Shown here: piece after piece, positions 8,827 to 16,563 of the stretch
Layout: every line of letters begins with the position of its first letter
How positions within the stretch are numbered: the first letter of the stretch is position 1
Source: Acidobacteriota bacterium
Lineage (GTDB): Bacteria > Acidobacteriota > UBA6911
Direction: 5' to 3'
DNA: 51,951 nucleotides
Assembly: GCA_031271905.1 (NCBI GenBank)
Contig: JAISUT010000019.1
Coordinates: 1 to 51,951, forward strand
Translations under genes and position numbers: made by a program
Notes under the pieces: model-generated
Told to the model about the DNA's origin: nothing
What the model saw: only the letters and a program-made list of their open reading frames with translations
The model's database searches: none

Positions 8827-9701
8827 TACTGCTCCAGCGCTTCGCGCAACCGGCGCATCTTCAAGCGGATGTCCTCCGGCGGCATGTTGCCTGTGTACTG
8901 CATCGAGCTCGGCGGAGGCGCCGGGCGCTTCTTCTCGATCTCGAAGATGTTGCGGAAACCCTTGCCCTCGGCGCCCTCCTCCGCCGCCACGACGGGCGCG
9001 CCCTCGCCAACCATCGATTCAACCAGCGAGACCTGCCCCGGCAGGTTCGCCAGCAGGTTGACCTGCCCCGGCGTGCTCCCCAGGAGGAATCGGCTGCCCC
9101 CCACCTCGACCAGGGAGAGGGAGCGCTTGTCGCCCAGGCTCAGGGTCTCGATGAGCTTGAGGTTGTTGCCGCCGGCGACCTTGGGGAACGGGAACATCCC
9201 GGGGGCGAATTTCCGGACGCCGAAATAGGCGGCGCCGAGCAGGCAGAGCACCAGTCCCAGCCCCCCCAGCGTGCGCAGCATGGAGATCTGCGGCGGCCCC
9301 TCTTGGAACGGATACCCTTCCCCGTCCTCGGACGCGGCCGAGACCGTCGGCGCGGCGCCGTCCTCGCCGTCCGACGCGGACGATTCGTCGCCCACCCCCC
9401 CGGCGGCGGTCACGTCTGCGGCGACGGCGACGGGTTTGGCGGCCTTCTTGGGTTCGACCTGCCGCTCGGCCTTCGTCTCAGGCTTCTTCGCCGCCTTGGC
9501 GGCTTTCTTGGACGACGGATTTTTCTTCGCGCCCTCACCCCCCGCATCGGCGGAGTCGACGGAAGCCGTCGAGCCCTCTGCGGACGGATGCGCGACAGCT
9601 TCCGCGTCGCCCGCGACGCGGGCGGCGTCCTCCGCGCCTTGGGGGAAGGCTGCGCCCAGCCCCAACGCCAACGCCAGAAAAATCGGCAGAATCCCTCTCA
9701 T
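8826..9701 (-). CDS. fliO: Flagellar biosynthetic protein FliO, long N-terminal extension
   Basis: 291 residues, much longer than typical FliO (about 100-150). An N-terminal signal peptide (MRGILPIFLALALGLGAAF) is followed by about 110 residues of low-complexity Ala/Lys/Glu/Asp-rich sequence (for example KKNPSSKKAAKAAKK). A single membrane span lies near residues 139-155 (LGGLGLVLCLLGAAYFGV). The FliO domain follows, with LIETLSLGDKRSLSLVEVGG and FLLGSTPGQVNLLANLP. FliO assists assembly of FliP. The extended periplasmic segment is the odd part. RBS: AGGAGAG before the ATG at 9701. Confidence 0.9.
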   Translation of the reverse strand: MRGILPIFLALALGLGAAFPQGAEDAARVAGDAEAVAHPSAEGSTASVDSADAGGEGAKKNPSSKKAAKAAKKPETKAERQVEPKKAAKPVAVAADVTAAGGVGDESSASDGEDGAAPTVSAASEDGEGYPFQEGPPQISMLRTLGGLGLVLCLLGAAYFGVRKFAPGMFPFPKVAGGNNLKLIETLSLGDKRSLSLVEVGGSRFLLGSTPGQVNLLANLPGQVSLVESMVGEGAPVVAAEEGAEGKGFRNIFEIEKKRPAPPPSSMQYTGNMPPEDIRLKMRRLREALEQ

Positions 9702-9726
9702 CGCTCTCTCCTAATTTAAGCTTCTT

Positions 9727-9911
9727 GCAATGGGACCAGCGCCCTGCAACATCAAAAACTTTGCCTCCCTGACGGTCTTTTTTCCGCCATACCGCGTTGT
9801 CGTCACTCGCCGTGGCACCACGACGCCTCGTTCCTCCGCCTTGTCTGACGAAAAAATCCTCTCCGGTTAGGCAGTATTTAGATGTTACAGGGCGCTAGTT
9901 TTTCCCAATGC
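9727..9911. mobile_element. MITE-like element or structured RNA with imperfect terminal inverted repeats
   Basis: Within the fliN-fliO gap, AGCGCCCTGCAACATC (9738-9753) is matched inversely by GATGTTACAGGGCGCT (9881-9896), 15 of 16 bases complementary. Further out, GCAATGGGA (9727-9735) pairs with TCCCAATGC (9903-9911), 8 of 9. The interior has no ORF, is more AT-rich than its surroundings and has an internal hairpin around 9808-9825 (GTGG-CA-CCAC core). It could be a non-autonomous transposon or a structured operon RNA. Confidence 0.55.
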
Positions 9912-9924
9912 GTCCCAATGTTGC

Positions 9925-10221
9925 CTACGCCGGGGTGTTCAGGTCGGTTATGCGGATGCCGGTGGAGCTTTCCAGCTCCATCACCTCCCCGAACGCCACC
10001 AGCTTGCCGTTGATGAGGATATCGACGTTCTCGCCGGCGGATTTCGGCAGGTCGATGACCGAACCGGATTGCAGCCTCAGGATGTCCAAGACCTTCATGC
10101 GGCGTTCGCCCAACTGCACCGTGACTTTCAGCGGGACGTCCATGAAGCCCTGCAACTCCCTGATGGTGCTTTCGTAAGAAAGCGCGGCTTCGTTTTTCCG
10201 GTTTTCCGGCATCTCGTCCAT
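9925..10221 (-). CDS. fliN: Flagellar motor switch protein FliN
   Basis: 98 residues, consisting of a short N-terminal tail and one SpoA (surface presentation) domain: DVPLKVTVQLGERRMKVLDI, then SGSVIDLPKSAGENVDI and LINGKLVAFGEVMELESSTG. The canonical pattern includes NGKLVAxGEV. FliN forms the lower part of the C-ring and an export docking site. It begins 13 bp after fliL with AAGGAAG upstream. fliM, which nearly always lies between fliL and fliN, is missing, so the C-ring scaffold must be encoded elsewhere. Confidence 0.94.
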   Translation of the reverse strand: MDEMPENRKNEAALSYESTIRELQGFMDVPLKVTVQLGERRMKVLDILRLQSGSVIDLPKSAGENVDILINGKLVAFGEVMELESSTGIRITDLNTPA

Positions 10222-10234
10222 TTTTTTGACTTCC

Positions 10235-10771
10235 TTAAAGTTGCACGACGAATTCGACTATGTACACTTCCGCCACCTTGTTCGCCGGCGCCATCGCATT
10301 GACGCGCGTCTTGATCTCCTCGCGCAACGCCTCTTTGCCCTGCGAGGTCATGATCTCGTCCGACGACTTGGCGGTGAGCAGGGAGATGATGGCGTCGCGG
10401 ATGGCGGCGACCTCCGCCGAGTTCTTGTCCACCTCGCCCACCATCTCGCCCGCCATCCCCAACTGGAACGTCGCCTTGAGGAAGCGGACGTCGTCCTCGT
10501 CGGCGAGGTTGACCAGGAAGGGGTCTAGCGGCAGGAGCCCCTTGACGGCGGGACGCTTGGGCTCCTCCTCCTCGTGCGCGGCCGCGCTCGCATGGCCCGC
10601 CAGGGTGGGCAGGCGCGTGTAGCCGATCAAGCCCCCGACGGCGACCACCAACAGGAAAACCAAAATCCCGATGATGACCAAGAGTATGTTCGATTTCTTC
10701 TTGCCGCCAGCGGGGGCGCTGCCTTCCGCAACTGCGGCGTCCGTTTTCTGTTCGTTTTCTCCTGCTGCCAT
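10235..10771 (-). CDS. fliL: Flagellar basal body-associated protein FliL
   Basis: 178 residues from the ATG at 10771, chosen because a near-perfect AAAGGAGGG site lies upstream. There is a short cytoplasmic tail with GKKK, one membrane span (NILLVIIGILVFLLVVAVGG, about 29-48) and a periplasmic FliL domain containing LLPLDPFLVNLADEDDVRFL and ending in VAEVYIVEFVVQL. FliL surrounds the stator units and supports torque. It is the first gene after a sequence with sigma-54 spacing at 10816-10832. Confidence 0.93.
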   Translation of the reverse strand: MAAGENEQKTDAAVAEGSAPAGGKKKSNILLVIIGILVFLLVVAVGGLIGYTRLPTLAGHASAAAHEEEEPKRPAVKGLLPLDPFLVNLADEDDVRFLKATFQLGMAGEMVGEVDKNSAEVAAIRDAIISLLTAKSSDEIMTSQGKEALREEIKTRVNAMAPANKVAEVYIVEFVVQL

Positions 10772-10814
10772 CCGAAATCGTCCCTCCTTTGCGATGCTTT
10801 GCCGGGAAAAACCC

Positions 10815-10832
10815 ATGCAACTCACATGCCAA
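10815..10832 (-). promoter_or_regulatory. Putative sigma-54 promoter of fliL-fliN-...-flhB
   Basis: Read on the minus strand this is TTGGCATGTGAGTTGCA. GG and GC are separated by exactly 10 bases, and the -24 (TGGCA) and -12 (TTGCA) boxes match the sigma-54 consensus. The predicted start near 10805 leaves a leader of about 34 nt before the fliL ATG. Many bacteria use sigma-54 for hook-basal body genes. Confidence 0.7.
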
Positions 10833-11096
10833 AGGGAGCCACACTCGAAAGAAATCCGCAGAATCCTCCCAAGGCGCGGCGCCGACCGGGGGCGCAAGGG
10901 CGCGGAAACCGGTGCGGGGAGAGGGGGAGGCACGATCCCAAAGGGGGGGGTGCCAAGGGGAGTCGGGGGGGGAGACAGGGGCGTCGGGAAATGACGCCGC
11001 CCCGCCAAAAGGGGGTGCCGGGGACGGTCCCGGGCGCAGGGGGATCGTCACGATACCGACGCGGCGCGTCAGAATCCCAGACGCGGCGCGGCGGCG
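10833..11096. other. G-run-rich gap between fliL promoter and flgE
   Basis: No convincing gene. The plus strand has many G-runs of four or more between about 10916 and 11045, giving G-quadruplex potential on the strand opposite the flagellar genes. The minus strand is correspondingly C-rich. Frames open through this area lack family similarity and a good ribosome site. Confidence 0.5.
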
Positions 11097-11130
11097 GCAC
11101 CGGCGTCGCGGGAGCCTGCGACGCCGGTGC
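11097..11130 (-). terminator. Strong hairpin after flgE (no T-tract)
   Basis: GCACCGGCGTCGC at 11097-11109 is perfectly complementary to GCGACGCCGGTGC at 11118-11130, giving a 13-bp stem with an 8-base loop. It begins 21 bp past the flgE stop. No run of T follows, so it may stabilise the flgDE transcript 3' end or act with Rho rather than as a classical intrinsic terminator. Confidence 0.55.
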
Positions 11131-11151
11131 GATGGTGGCGAACGCCGTCCG

Positions 11152-12396
11152 TCACCGCTTGAGGTTGATGGCCTCCTGGTACAGCTCGTCCGAGGTCGTG
11201 ATGACGCGCGTGTTGGCCTGGTAGGAGCGTTGCGCGAGGATCAGGTTGACGAACTCCTCCGCCATGTCCACGTTCGACGCCTCCAACGCCGCCCCCGTGA
11301 TGGTGCCGCGACCGCCGGAGCCTGCGGTGCCGATGGACGGCTCGCCAGCGGCGGGGAACGCCGTGAAGGTGCTGCCGTTGTATTTCAGCATCCCTTCGTA
11401 GTTCGGGAAGATCGCCAGCGCCAATTGCGCCAGCTCCACCGTGCTGCCGTTCTCGGTCAGCCCGAGGATGACCCCTTCGCCGTTGATGCTGATGTCGGCG
11501 AGGATGTCGGCGGCGTAGCCGTTCTGCGTCGTCTTGGAGGTCTCGGAGCTGCGCGCGGCGTCGGTGATCACCGGAGAGCCTTGGGAGTCCCACATCAGGA
11601 AATCGATGGACAGGGGGGATGCGCCGTCGACCAGGCCCGACACCGTCAGGGTCGGGTTGGAGGTGGGCGAGGTGAGGACGCCGTTCGAGTCGAAGGTCAA
11701 CGTGCCCGTGCCCATGCTCACCGTGGTCCCCGGCGTGCCGCCGACATCCTCGGCGGGAATCGTCGCGTCCCATGTCCATTGCAGGGTGCCGGTCTTCTCG
11801 AAAGTCACCGTCACCGTGTGCTTGGTGCCGAGCGAGTCGTATACCTGCACCGGCGCGGCGAACTTGTCGCCGACGGCGGCTTGCGCGTCGAGGTTGGATG
11901 TGATGCTCATCTCCGTCGTCGCGTTGGCGGGGACGAGCTGCCCCATGCGGATCTCGATGGGCACGGTGCCGGCGGCGAGGTTGATCTTGCCGTTGTCCGC
12001 CATGTAACCCATCAGCTTGTAGCCGTCCGAGCTGAGCAGGTTCCCCGTCTTGTCATACTGGAACTGCCCTGAGCGGGTGTAACCGATCCCTTCGCCCAAG
12101 GAGACGACGAAGTAGCCGTTGCCGTTGATGGCGGCGTCGGTGGAGTTGCCTGTGCCGTTGACAGCCCCGTCCGACAGGTCGTGGGTCACCCCGTTGACCT
12201 TGCTGCCGAGGCCGACGACGATGGGGTTGCCTGCGGGGTTGACGCCCGACATGCCCCCCAGCAGTTCGGCGAAACTCGCCTTCCCCGCCTTGAAGCCGAT
12301 GGTGCTCATGTTGGCGAGGTTGTCGCCGATGACGTTGATCGACTGACTGCTGGAGTTGAGCCCGGTCAGGGCCGTGTAAAAAGAGGTCAGAGCCAT
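11152..12396 (-). CDS. flgE: Flagellar hook protein FlgE
   Basis: 414 residues, the typical hook size. The N-terminus (SFYTALTGLNSSSQSINVIG, then DNLANMSTIGFKAGKASF) and C-terminus (DMAEEFVNLILAQRSYQANT) are the conserved D0 coiled-coil segments of axial proteins. The middle holds the FlgE-like domain DAAINGNGYFVVSLGEGIGY, GQFQYDKTGNL and variable domains. Hook subunits are exported through the FlhB/FliPQR gate encoded downstream. The ATG at 12396 is preceded by GAGGAG. It lies 201 bp after flgD; I see no promoter of known type in that gap. Confidence 0.96.
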   Translation of the reverse strand: MALTSFYTALTGLNSSSQSINVIGDNLANMSTIGFKAGKASFAELLGGMSGVNPAGNPIVVGLGSKVNGVTHDLSDGAVNGTGNSTDAAINGNGYFVVSLGEGIGYTRSGQFQYDKTGNLLSSDGYKLMGYMADNGKINLAAGTVPIEIRMGQLVPANATTEMSITSNLDAQAAVGDKFAAPVQVYDSLGTKHTVTVTFEKTGTLQWTWDATIPAEDVGGTPGTTVSMGTGTLTFDSNGVLTSPTSNPTLTVSGLVDGASPLSIDFLMWDSQGSPVITDAARSSETSKTTQNGYAADILADISINGEGVILGLTENGSTVELAQLALAIFPNYEGMLKYNGSTFTAFPAAGEPSIGTAGSGGRGTITGAALEASNVDMAEEFVNLILAQRSYQANTRVITTSDELYQEAINLKR

Positions 12397-12597
12397 GGTG
12401 CTTTATTCTCCTCGGCGGAGCGGTCGCCGGAGTCCGGGGATCGCCGCCTGGTTCGATTCCTAAAGGACTCTAAAAACCTCGCCGACAGGGCGTCGCCGCA
12501 GGTCGGAAAGCGGAGTTCGCCGAGGCGAATGAGCATTTTCGACCAAGGCGCGACGCAGCGTCCGGGGTTTTCAGGGGTTCCCTAAATTGTTTTAAGA

Positions 12598-12969
12598 TTA
12601 CGCGGCGTCCTCGTCGGACGCTGTCAGGGCGGAGGTCAAGGCGCTCACCCCCTCGTTGATGGAGGCCAACTGCTCCAGCGAGCTGAACGCCGCCAGTTGC
12701 GCGACGTCGGCGGTCTCGTTGAACGCGGCCAAGGTGTCGGTCAGGGTGCCCACCCCCTCGTTGATGGAGATCAACTGCTCCAGCGAGCTGAACGTCGCCA
12801 GTTGCGCGATGAAGTCTTGGTTCTCCACCGGGTTCAGCGGATCCTGGTTCTCCAGTTGCGCCACCAGCAGCGTCAGGAACTGCTGCTGGTCGAGCGCGGC
12901 GTTCTGCCGTGCCGCCTCGGTGCCGCTGACGGCGGTCGAGCCGCCCGCTATCGGATTCACAGTGCTCAT
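12598..12969 (-). CDS. flgD: Flagellar hook-capping protein FlgD, short form with internal duplication
   Basis: 123 residues from the ATG at 12969, chosen for its GGGAGGAAA ribosome site. The N-terminal FlgD block is present: LDQQQFLTLLVAQLENQDPL, then NPVENQDFIAQLATFSSLEQ. The usual C-terminal FlgD Ig/tudor region is absent. Instead the segment IAQLATFSSLEQLISINEGV is repeated 35 residues later as VAQLAAFSSLEQLASINEGV. FlgD forms the scaffold cap on which FlgE polymerises. Short forms exist in other phyla, but the duplication is unusual. flgE follows on the same strand. Confidence 0.9.
   Translation of the reverse strand: MSTVNPIAGGSTAVSGTEAARQNAALDQQQFLTLLVAQLENQDPLNPVENQDFIAQLATFSSLEQLISINEGVGTLTDTLAAFNETADVAQLAAFSSLEQLASINEGVSALTSALTASDEDAA
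12646..12811 (-). repeat. In-frame tandem duplication inside flgD (105-bp period)
   Basis: Bases 12646-12706 and 12751-12811 are close to identical, offset by exactly 105 bp, or 35 codons. The high nucleotide identity indicates a recent duplication or ongoing homogenisation. Confidence 0.9.
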
Positions 12970-13034
12970 ATTCGCGTTTCCTCCCTGATCGTCATGTGGC
13001 GGACGACATCCCGGCCGTCCGTCCCGCATTGCAA

Positions 13035-13051
13035 TGCACTTCGCGTGCCAA
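13035..13051 (-). promoter_or_regulatory. Putative sigma-54 promoter of flgD-flgE
   Basis: On the minus strand the sequence reads TTGGCACGCGAAGTGCA, with GG and GC separated by 10 bases. The -24 element TGGCACG is a perfect consensus match; the -12 element is GTGCA. The predicted start near 13024 gives a leader of about 55 nt to the flgD ATG. A second site of the same kind precedes fliL. Confidence 0.72.
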
Positions 13052-13227
13052 TTGCCGCCTGCGTCCCGTTTTCGTCGGAAACCGGCGTCGCCACAGGGTT
13101 TGGGGAATCCGGGGCGGGGACGCCGCCGCCGGGGGGGGCGGGCAGGTATTGCCCGGTGGGAATTTTTTCACCTCCGCCCGGCGCCCCGCCGGGGGGATGT
13201 GTGGGGGCGCGCCTTGCGGCGGCGGGG

Positions 13228-14589
13228 CTATTCGCGCGACCGCCCCCGGCGGCGACGCCTAGTCTCCTCGATGACCTCGCCGATGCGCCGCTCCATCCCT
13301 TGGTCGGAAGGGTGGTAGTAGCGCCGGTCTTTCAAGGCGTCGGGGAGGCAGTCCATGTCGGCGACCTTCTCCTTGAGGTCGTGCGCGTACTGGTAGCCCT
13401 TGCCGTAGCCCAGATCCCTCATGAGGCGGGTCGGGGCGTTGAGGATGTGCTTGGGCGGCGGCTCGTTGAAGGTGTTCTGCACGTCGCCCTCCACCCGGTT
13501 ATAGGCGGTATAGAGCGCGTTGGACTTGGGGGCGACCGAAAGGTAGACGGCGGCCTCCGCCAAGGCGAGCTTGCATTCCGGCAGCCCGACGAGGCGCACG
13601 GCGTCCACGGCGGCCAGCGCCACCGAGAGCGCCCGCACGTCGGCGAGCCCCACGTCCTCCGAGGCGAAGCGCACCATGCGCCGTCCGATGTAGACCGGGT
13701 CCTCGCCCCCCTCCAGCATCCGCCCCATCCAATAGAGGGCGGCGTCCGGGTCGCTGTTGCGCATCGACTTGTGCAACGCCGAGATCAGGTTGTAATGCTC
13801 CTCGCCCCCCTTGTCGTACTGCACGAACTTGCGTTGCAGCGCCGACTCCAGGTCGGCGACCGTGAGCGTCGCAGCCTTCCCTTTCGCGCGCCGCCCCACC
13901 AGCGACACCGCCAGCTCCAACGTGTTCAGGGCGCTGCGCGCGTCGCCGCCCGCGAAGGTCGCGAGCTTGAGCAGCACCTCGTCGGACGCCTCGACGCCGC
14001 ACCCCCCGAGGCCGCGCTCCGCGTCGTCGAGGGCGCGTCGCAGGATCACCTGCACATCCGGCGGCTGGAGGGGCTCCAGCACATAGACCTTGCAACGGGA
14101 CAGGAGCGCGCTGATGACCTCGAACGATGGGTTCTCCGTGGTCGCGCCGATCAGGGCGATCACCCCCGACTCGACGTAGGGGAGGAAGGCGTCCTGCTGC
14201 GCCTTGTTGAAACGGTGTATCTCGTCCACGAATACGACGGTGCGCCCGCCGGTCTGGTGGCAGTGGCGCTCCGCCTCCGCCATCACCCCCTTGATCTCCT
14301 TGATGCCTGAAAGGACGGCGCTGTAGGAGACGAACGGCGAGCGCGTCTCGCGCGCCATGATGCGGGCGAGGGTGGTCTTGCCGGTCCCCGGCGGGCCCCA
14401 GAGGATGATGGACGCCAACTGGTCGCGCTCGACCATGAGGCGCAGCACCTTGTCCGGGCCGACCAGGTGCGCCTGCCCCACGACCTCGTCCAAGGTGCGC
14501 GGGCGCTGGCGCTCCGCCAGCGGCGCGTCCTTCCTCACCTCCGGCGCCCCTTTCGGGTCGCGGGCTTCCGGGAAAAGCGAATCTGTCAT
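13228..14589 (-). CDS. rarA: Replication-associated recombination protein A (RarA/MgsA AAA+ ATPase)
   Basis: 453 residues. It is a clamp-loader-like AAA+ ATPase acting at stalled forks. Walker A GPPGTGKT is at residues 65-72 and Walker B with the family block VFVDEIHRFNKAQQDAFLPY follows. GATTENPSFEVISALLSRC (sensor 1 and Arg-finger area) is next, and the C-terminal tetramerisation domain includes ALYWMGRMLEGGEDPVYIGR and DLGYGKGYQYAHD. The ATG at 14589 follows GAGGGA. It starts 13 bp after the M2 peptidase stop and may be co-transcribed with it. Confidence 0.96.
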   Translation of the reverse strand: MTDSLFPEARDPKGAPEVRKDAPLAERQRPRTLDEVVGQAHLVGPDKVLRLMVERDQLASIILWGPPGTGKTTLARIMARETRSPFVSYSAVLSGIKEIKGVMAEAERHCHQTGGRTVVFVDEIHRFNKAQQDAFLPYVESGVIALIGATTENPSFEVISALLSRCKVYVLEPLQPPDVQVILRRALDDAERGLGGCGVEASDEVLLKLATFAGGDARSALNTLELAVSLVGRRAKGKAATLTVADLESALQRKFVQYDKGGEEHYNLISALHKSMRNSDPDAALYWMGRMLEGGEDPVYIGRRMVRFASEDVGLADVRALSVALAAVDAVRLVGLPECKLALAEAAVYLSVAPKSNALYTAYNRVEGDVQNTFNEPPPKHILNAPTRLMRDLGYGKGYQYAHDLKEKVADMDCLPDALKDRRYYHPSDQGMERRIGEVIEETRRRRRGRSRE

Positions 14590-14602
14590 CGGGTGCGATC
14601 CC

Positions 14603-16486
14603 TCATCGCAAGGACGGCGCCAGCGGATCCTTCGGGAGCGTCCAGCCCGGCTTCGCGCCGGCGGCGGCGTTCTGCGCGTCCAGCCACTCCTTCAGCGGGG
14701 CGAAATACTCCATGACCGCCGAGCCGTCCATCCGCCGCTCCCCCGTCATCGCCTCCAGCGCGTCCGGCCACGGCTTGCTGCGCCCCAGCTCCAGCATGGC
14801 GCGGAGCTTGGCGCCCGCCGCCTTGTCGTCGTAGAACGAGCAGTCGTGCAACGGCCCCGTGCACCCCGCCTCCCTTGCGAGGGCGCGGTAGAACTGGAAC
14901 TGCAAGATGTGCGCCAGGAAATAGCGCGTGTAGGGGACGTTGGCGGGGACGTGGTACTTCGCGCCGGGGTCGAAGTCCTTTTCCGTGCGCGCGACGGGCG
15001 GCGCGACGCCTTGGTACTTCTCGCGCAACTCCCACCAGCCGCTGTTGTAGCGCCCCGCCGGATAGGAGCCGTCCATGACCTTCCAGCGCCACTGGTCGAT
15101 CATCAGCCCGAAGGGGAGGAAGGCGATCTTGTCCATCGCCTGCCGCAACAGCCTGCCGGTGTCGTCGGACTGGACGCCGCCGGGGAGCAGCCCCACCCGC
15201 TTCAGGTAGTCCGGCGTGATGGAGAGCGCGATGGTGTCGCCGATGGCCTCGTGGAAGCCGTCGTTCGCCCCCTCCTGGAAAAGGAACGGCTGGCCGTGGT
15301 ATGCGCGCTGGTAGAAGTTGTGCCCCAGCTCGTGGTGGATGGTGACGAAATCCTCCGCGTCCACCTGGATGCACATCTTGAGGCGCAGGTCGCCCTTGCT
15401 GTCCATGTCCCAGGCGCTGGCGTGGCAGACCACCTCGCGGTCGCGCGGCTTCACAAAGAGCGAGCGGTCCCAGAAGGACTGCGGCAGGGGGTCGAAGCCC
15501 AGCGACTTGAAGAAATTCTCGCCGAAGCGGACCATGCCCAGCTCGTCAACCTTCTTCTGCCGCAGGATGGCGGTCAGGTCGTAGCCGCGACCCGCTCCGG
15601 GCGGCGCCGCCAGCGGGTAGGCGTAACTCCACTCCTGCGCCCAGATGTTGCCGAGCAGGTCGGCGCGTATCAGCCCCTCGTCGGTCACGGCCCGGTCGCC
15701 GTACTGCTTGACCAGGCGCGTGCGGATGTAGGCGTGCAACGACTCGTAGAAGGGGCGCACCTGCTCCCACAGCCGCTCCACCTCGGCGGAGAACTCCTCG
15801 GGCGCCATGTCGTAGTTGGAGCGCCACATCGCCCCCATGTCCTTGAAGCCCAGCTCGCGCGCCCCCTTGTTCTGCAATTGGATGAAGCGCGTGTAGCGCT
15901 CCCGCATCGGCGCGCCCACGCCGTCGTGCCACGCCTTCCACGCGGCGCGCAGCTCCTCCGGGTCGCGGCCGTAGGCGAAGATGCGCTCCACCTCGCCGAT
16001 CTCCAGGCACTCGCCCTTGCGCGGACCTTCGTCGAAGCAGGCGCGCCCCTTGCCGTAGTCCCCCTCCAGCCCCGTCGAGAGCGTGGCGATCTCCTCGCGC
16101 TCCTTGGGGTCGCCCAAGGAGAAAAGGGACAGCTTCAACAACTGGAACTTGCGCGCCAGCTCCGGCGGCAACTCCATCCCGTCGAAACGCTTGACGTCCC
16201 CGGCGAGCTTGATGTTGGCATCCATCCGCTCCTGGCTCGCCTGGGCGGCGATGGCCTCCGTGTCATCGGTGATGAAGTTCGCCTGCACCCAATACGCCCG
16301 CGCCTCGCGGGTGGCGAGCTCCATCAACATGTCCTCCGTTTCGGCGATGAACCGCTCCGCCTCCTCGACCGTGGGCGCCTTGCCCGCCGGGGCGTCGCCG
16401 CAACCGCCGAGGATCAGGGATGCGGCGAGGAGCGCGCCGACGGAAGAGAACAGGCGCAAGGGGGCGGGGGTATTCGACATCATCAT
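14603..16486 (-). CDS. M2-family peptidyl-dipeptidase (ACE-like) lipoprotein
   Basis: 627 residues from the first of three ATG codons at 16486. A lipoprotein signal ends in LGGC with Cys29, so the enzyme is envelope-anchored. The zinc site HELGH is at residues 385-389 with the third ligand Glu413 in ANDGFHEAIGD, exactly the 28-residue spacing of angiotensin-converting enzymes. Other family blocks include MWRSNYDMAPEEF and KMCIQVDAEDFVTIHHELGH. It should release dipeptides from peptide C-termini in the periplasm, probably for nutrition. Bacterial M2 enzymes are scattered and include acidobacterial members. Confidence 0.95.
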   Translation of the reverse strand: MMMSNTPAPLRLFSSVGALLAASLILGGCGDAPAGKAPTVEEAERFIAETEDMLMELATREARAYWVQANFITDDTEAIAAQASQERMDANIKLAGDVKRFDGMELPPELARKFQLLKLSLFSLGDPKEREEIATLSTGLEGDYGKGRACFDEGPRKGECLEIGEVERIFAYGRDPEELRAAWKAWHDGVGAPMRERYTRFIQLQNKGARELGFKDMGAMWRSNYDMAPEEFSAEVERLWEQVRPFYESLHAYIRTRLVKQYGDRAVTDEGLIRADLLGNIWAQEWSYAYPLAAPPGAGRGYDLTAILRQKKVDELGMVRFGENFFKSLGFDPLPQSFWDRSLFVKPRDREVVCHASAWDMDSKGDLRLKMCIQVDAEDFVTIHHELGHNFYQRAYHGQPFLFQEGANDGFHEAIGDTIALSITPDYLKRVGLLPGGVQSDDTGRLLRQAMDKIAFLPFGLMIDQWRWKVMDGSYPAGRYNSGWWELREKYQGVAPPVARTEKDFDPGAKYHVPANVPYTRYFLAHILQFQFYRALAREAGCTGPLHDCSFYDDKAAGAKLRAMLELGRSKPWPDALEAMTGERRMDGSAVMEYFAPLKEWLDAQNAAAGAKPGWTLPKDPLAPSLR

Positions 16487-16563
16487 AAGGGCTCCGATCC
16501 ATGGGGGCGCGGCGCGCCGCGCCCCGGGTGCGTAACGACGCCAAGCGCGCCTCCCGTCGCGTC

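Noticed and set aside
2998-9719. Several long plus-strand ORFs (for example 2998-4626, 4316-5491, 6041-7834, 7777-9228)
   Set aside because: They are antisense to well-supported permease and flagellar genes, have Arg/Asp/His-rich composition typical of GC-rich shadow frames and lack ribosome sites.
12440-12470. GGTTCGATTCC resembling a tRNA T-arm between flgE and flgD
   Set aside because: Stem pairing fails beyond two bases and no acceptor, anticodon or D arm fits at the right distances on either strand.
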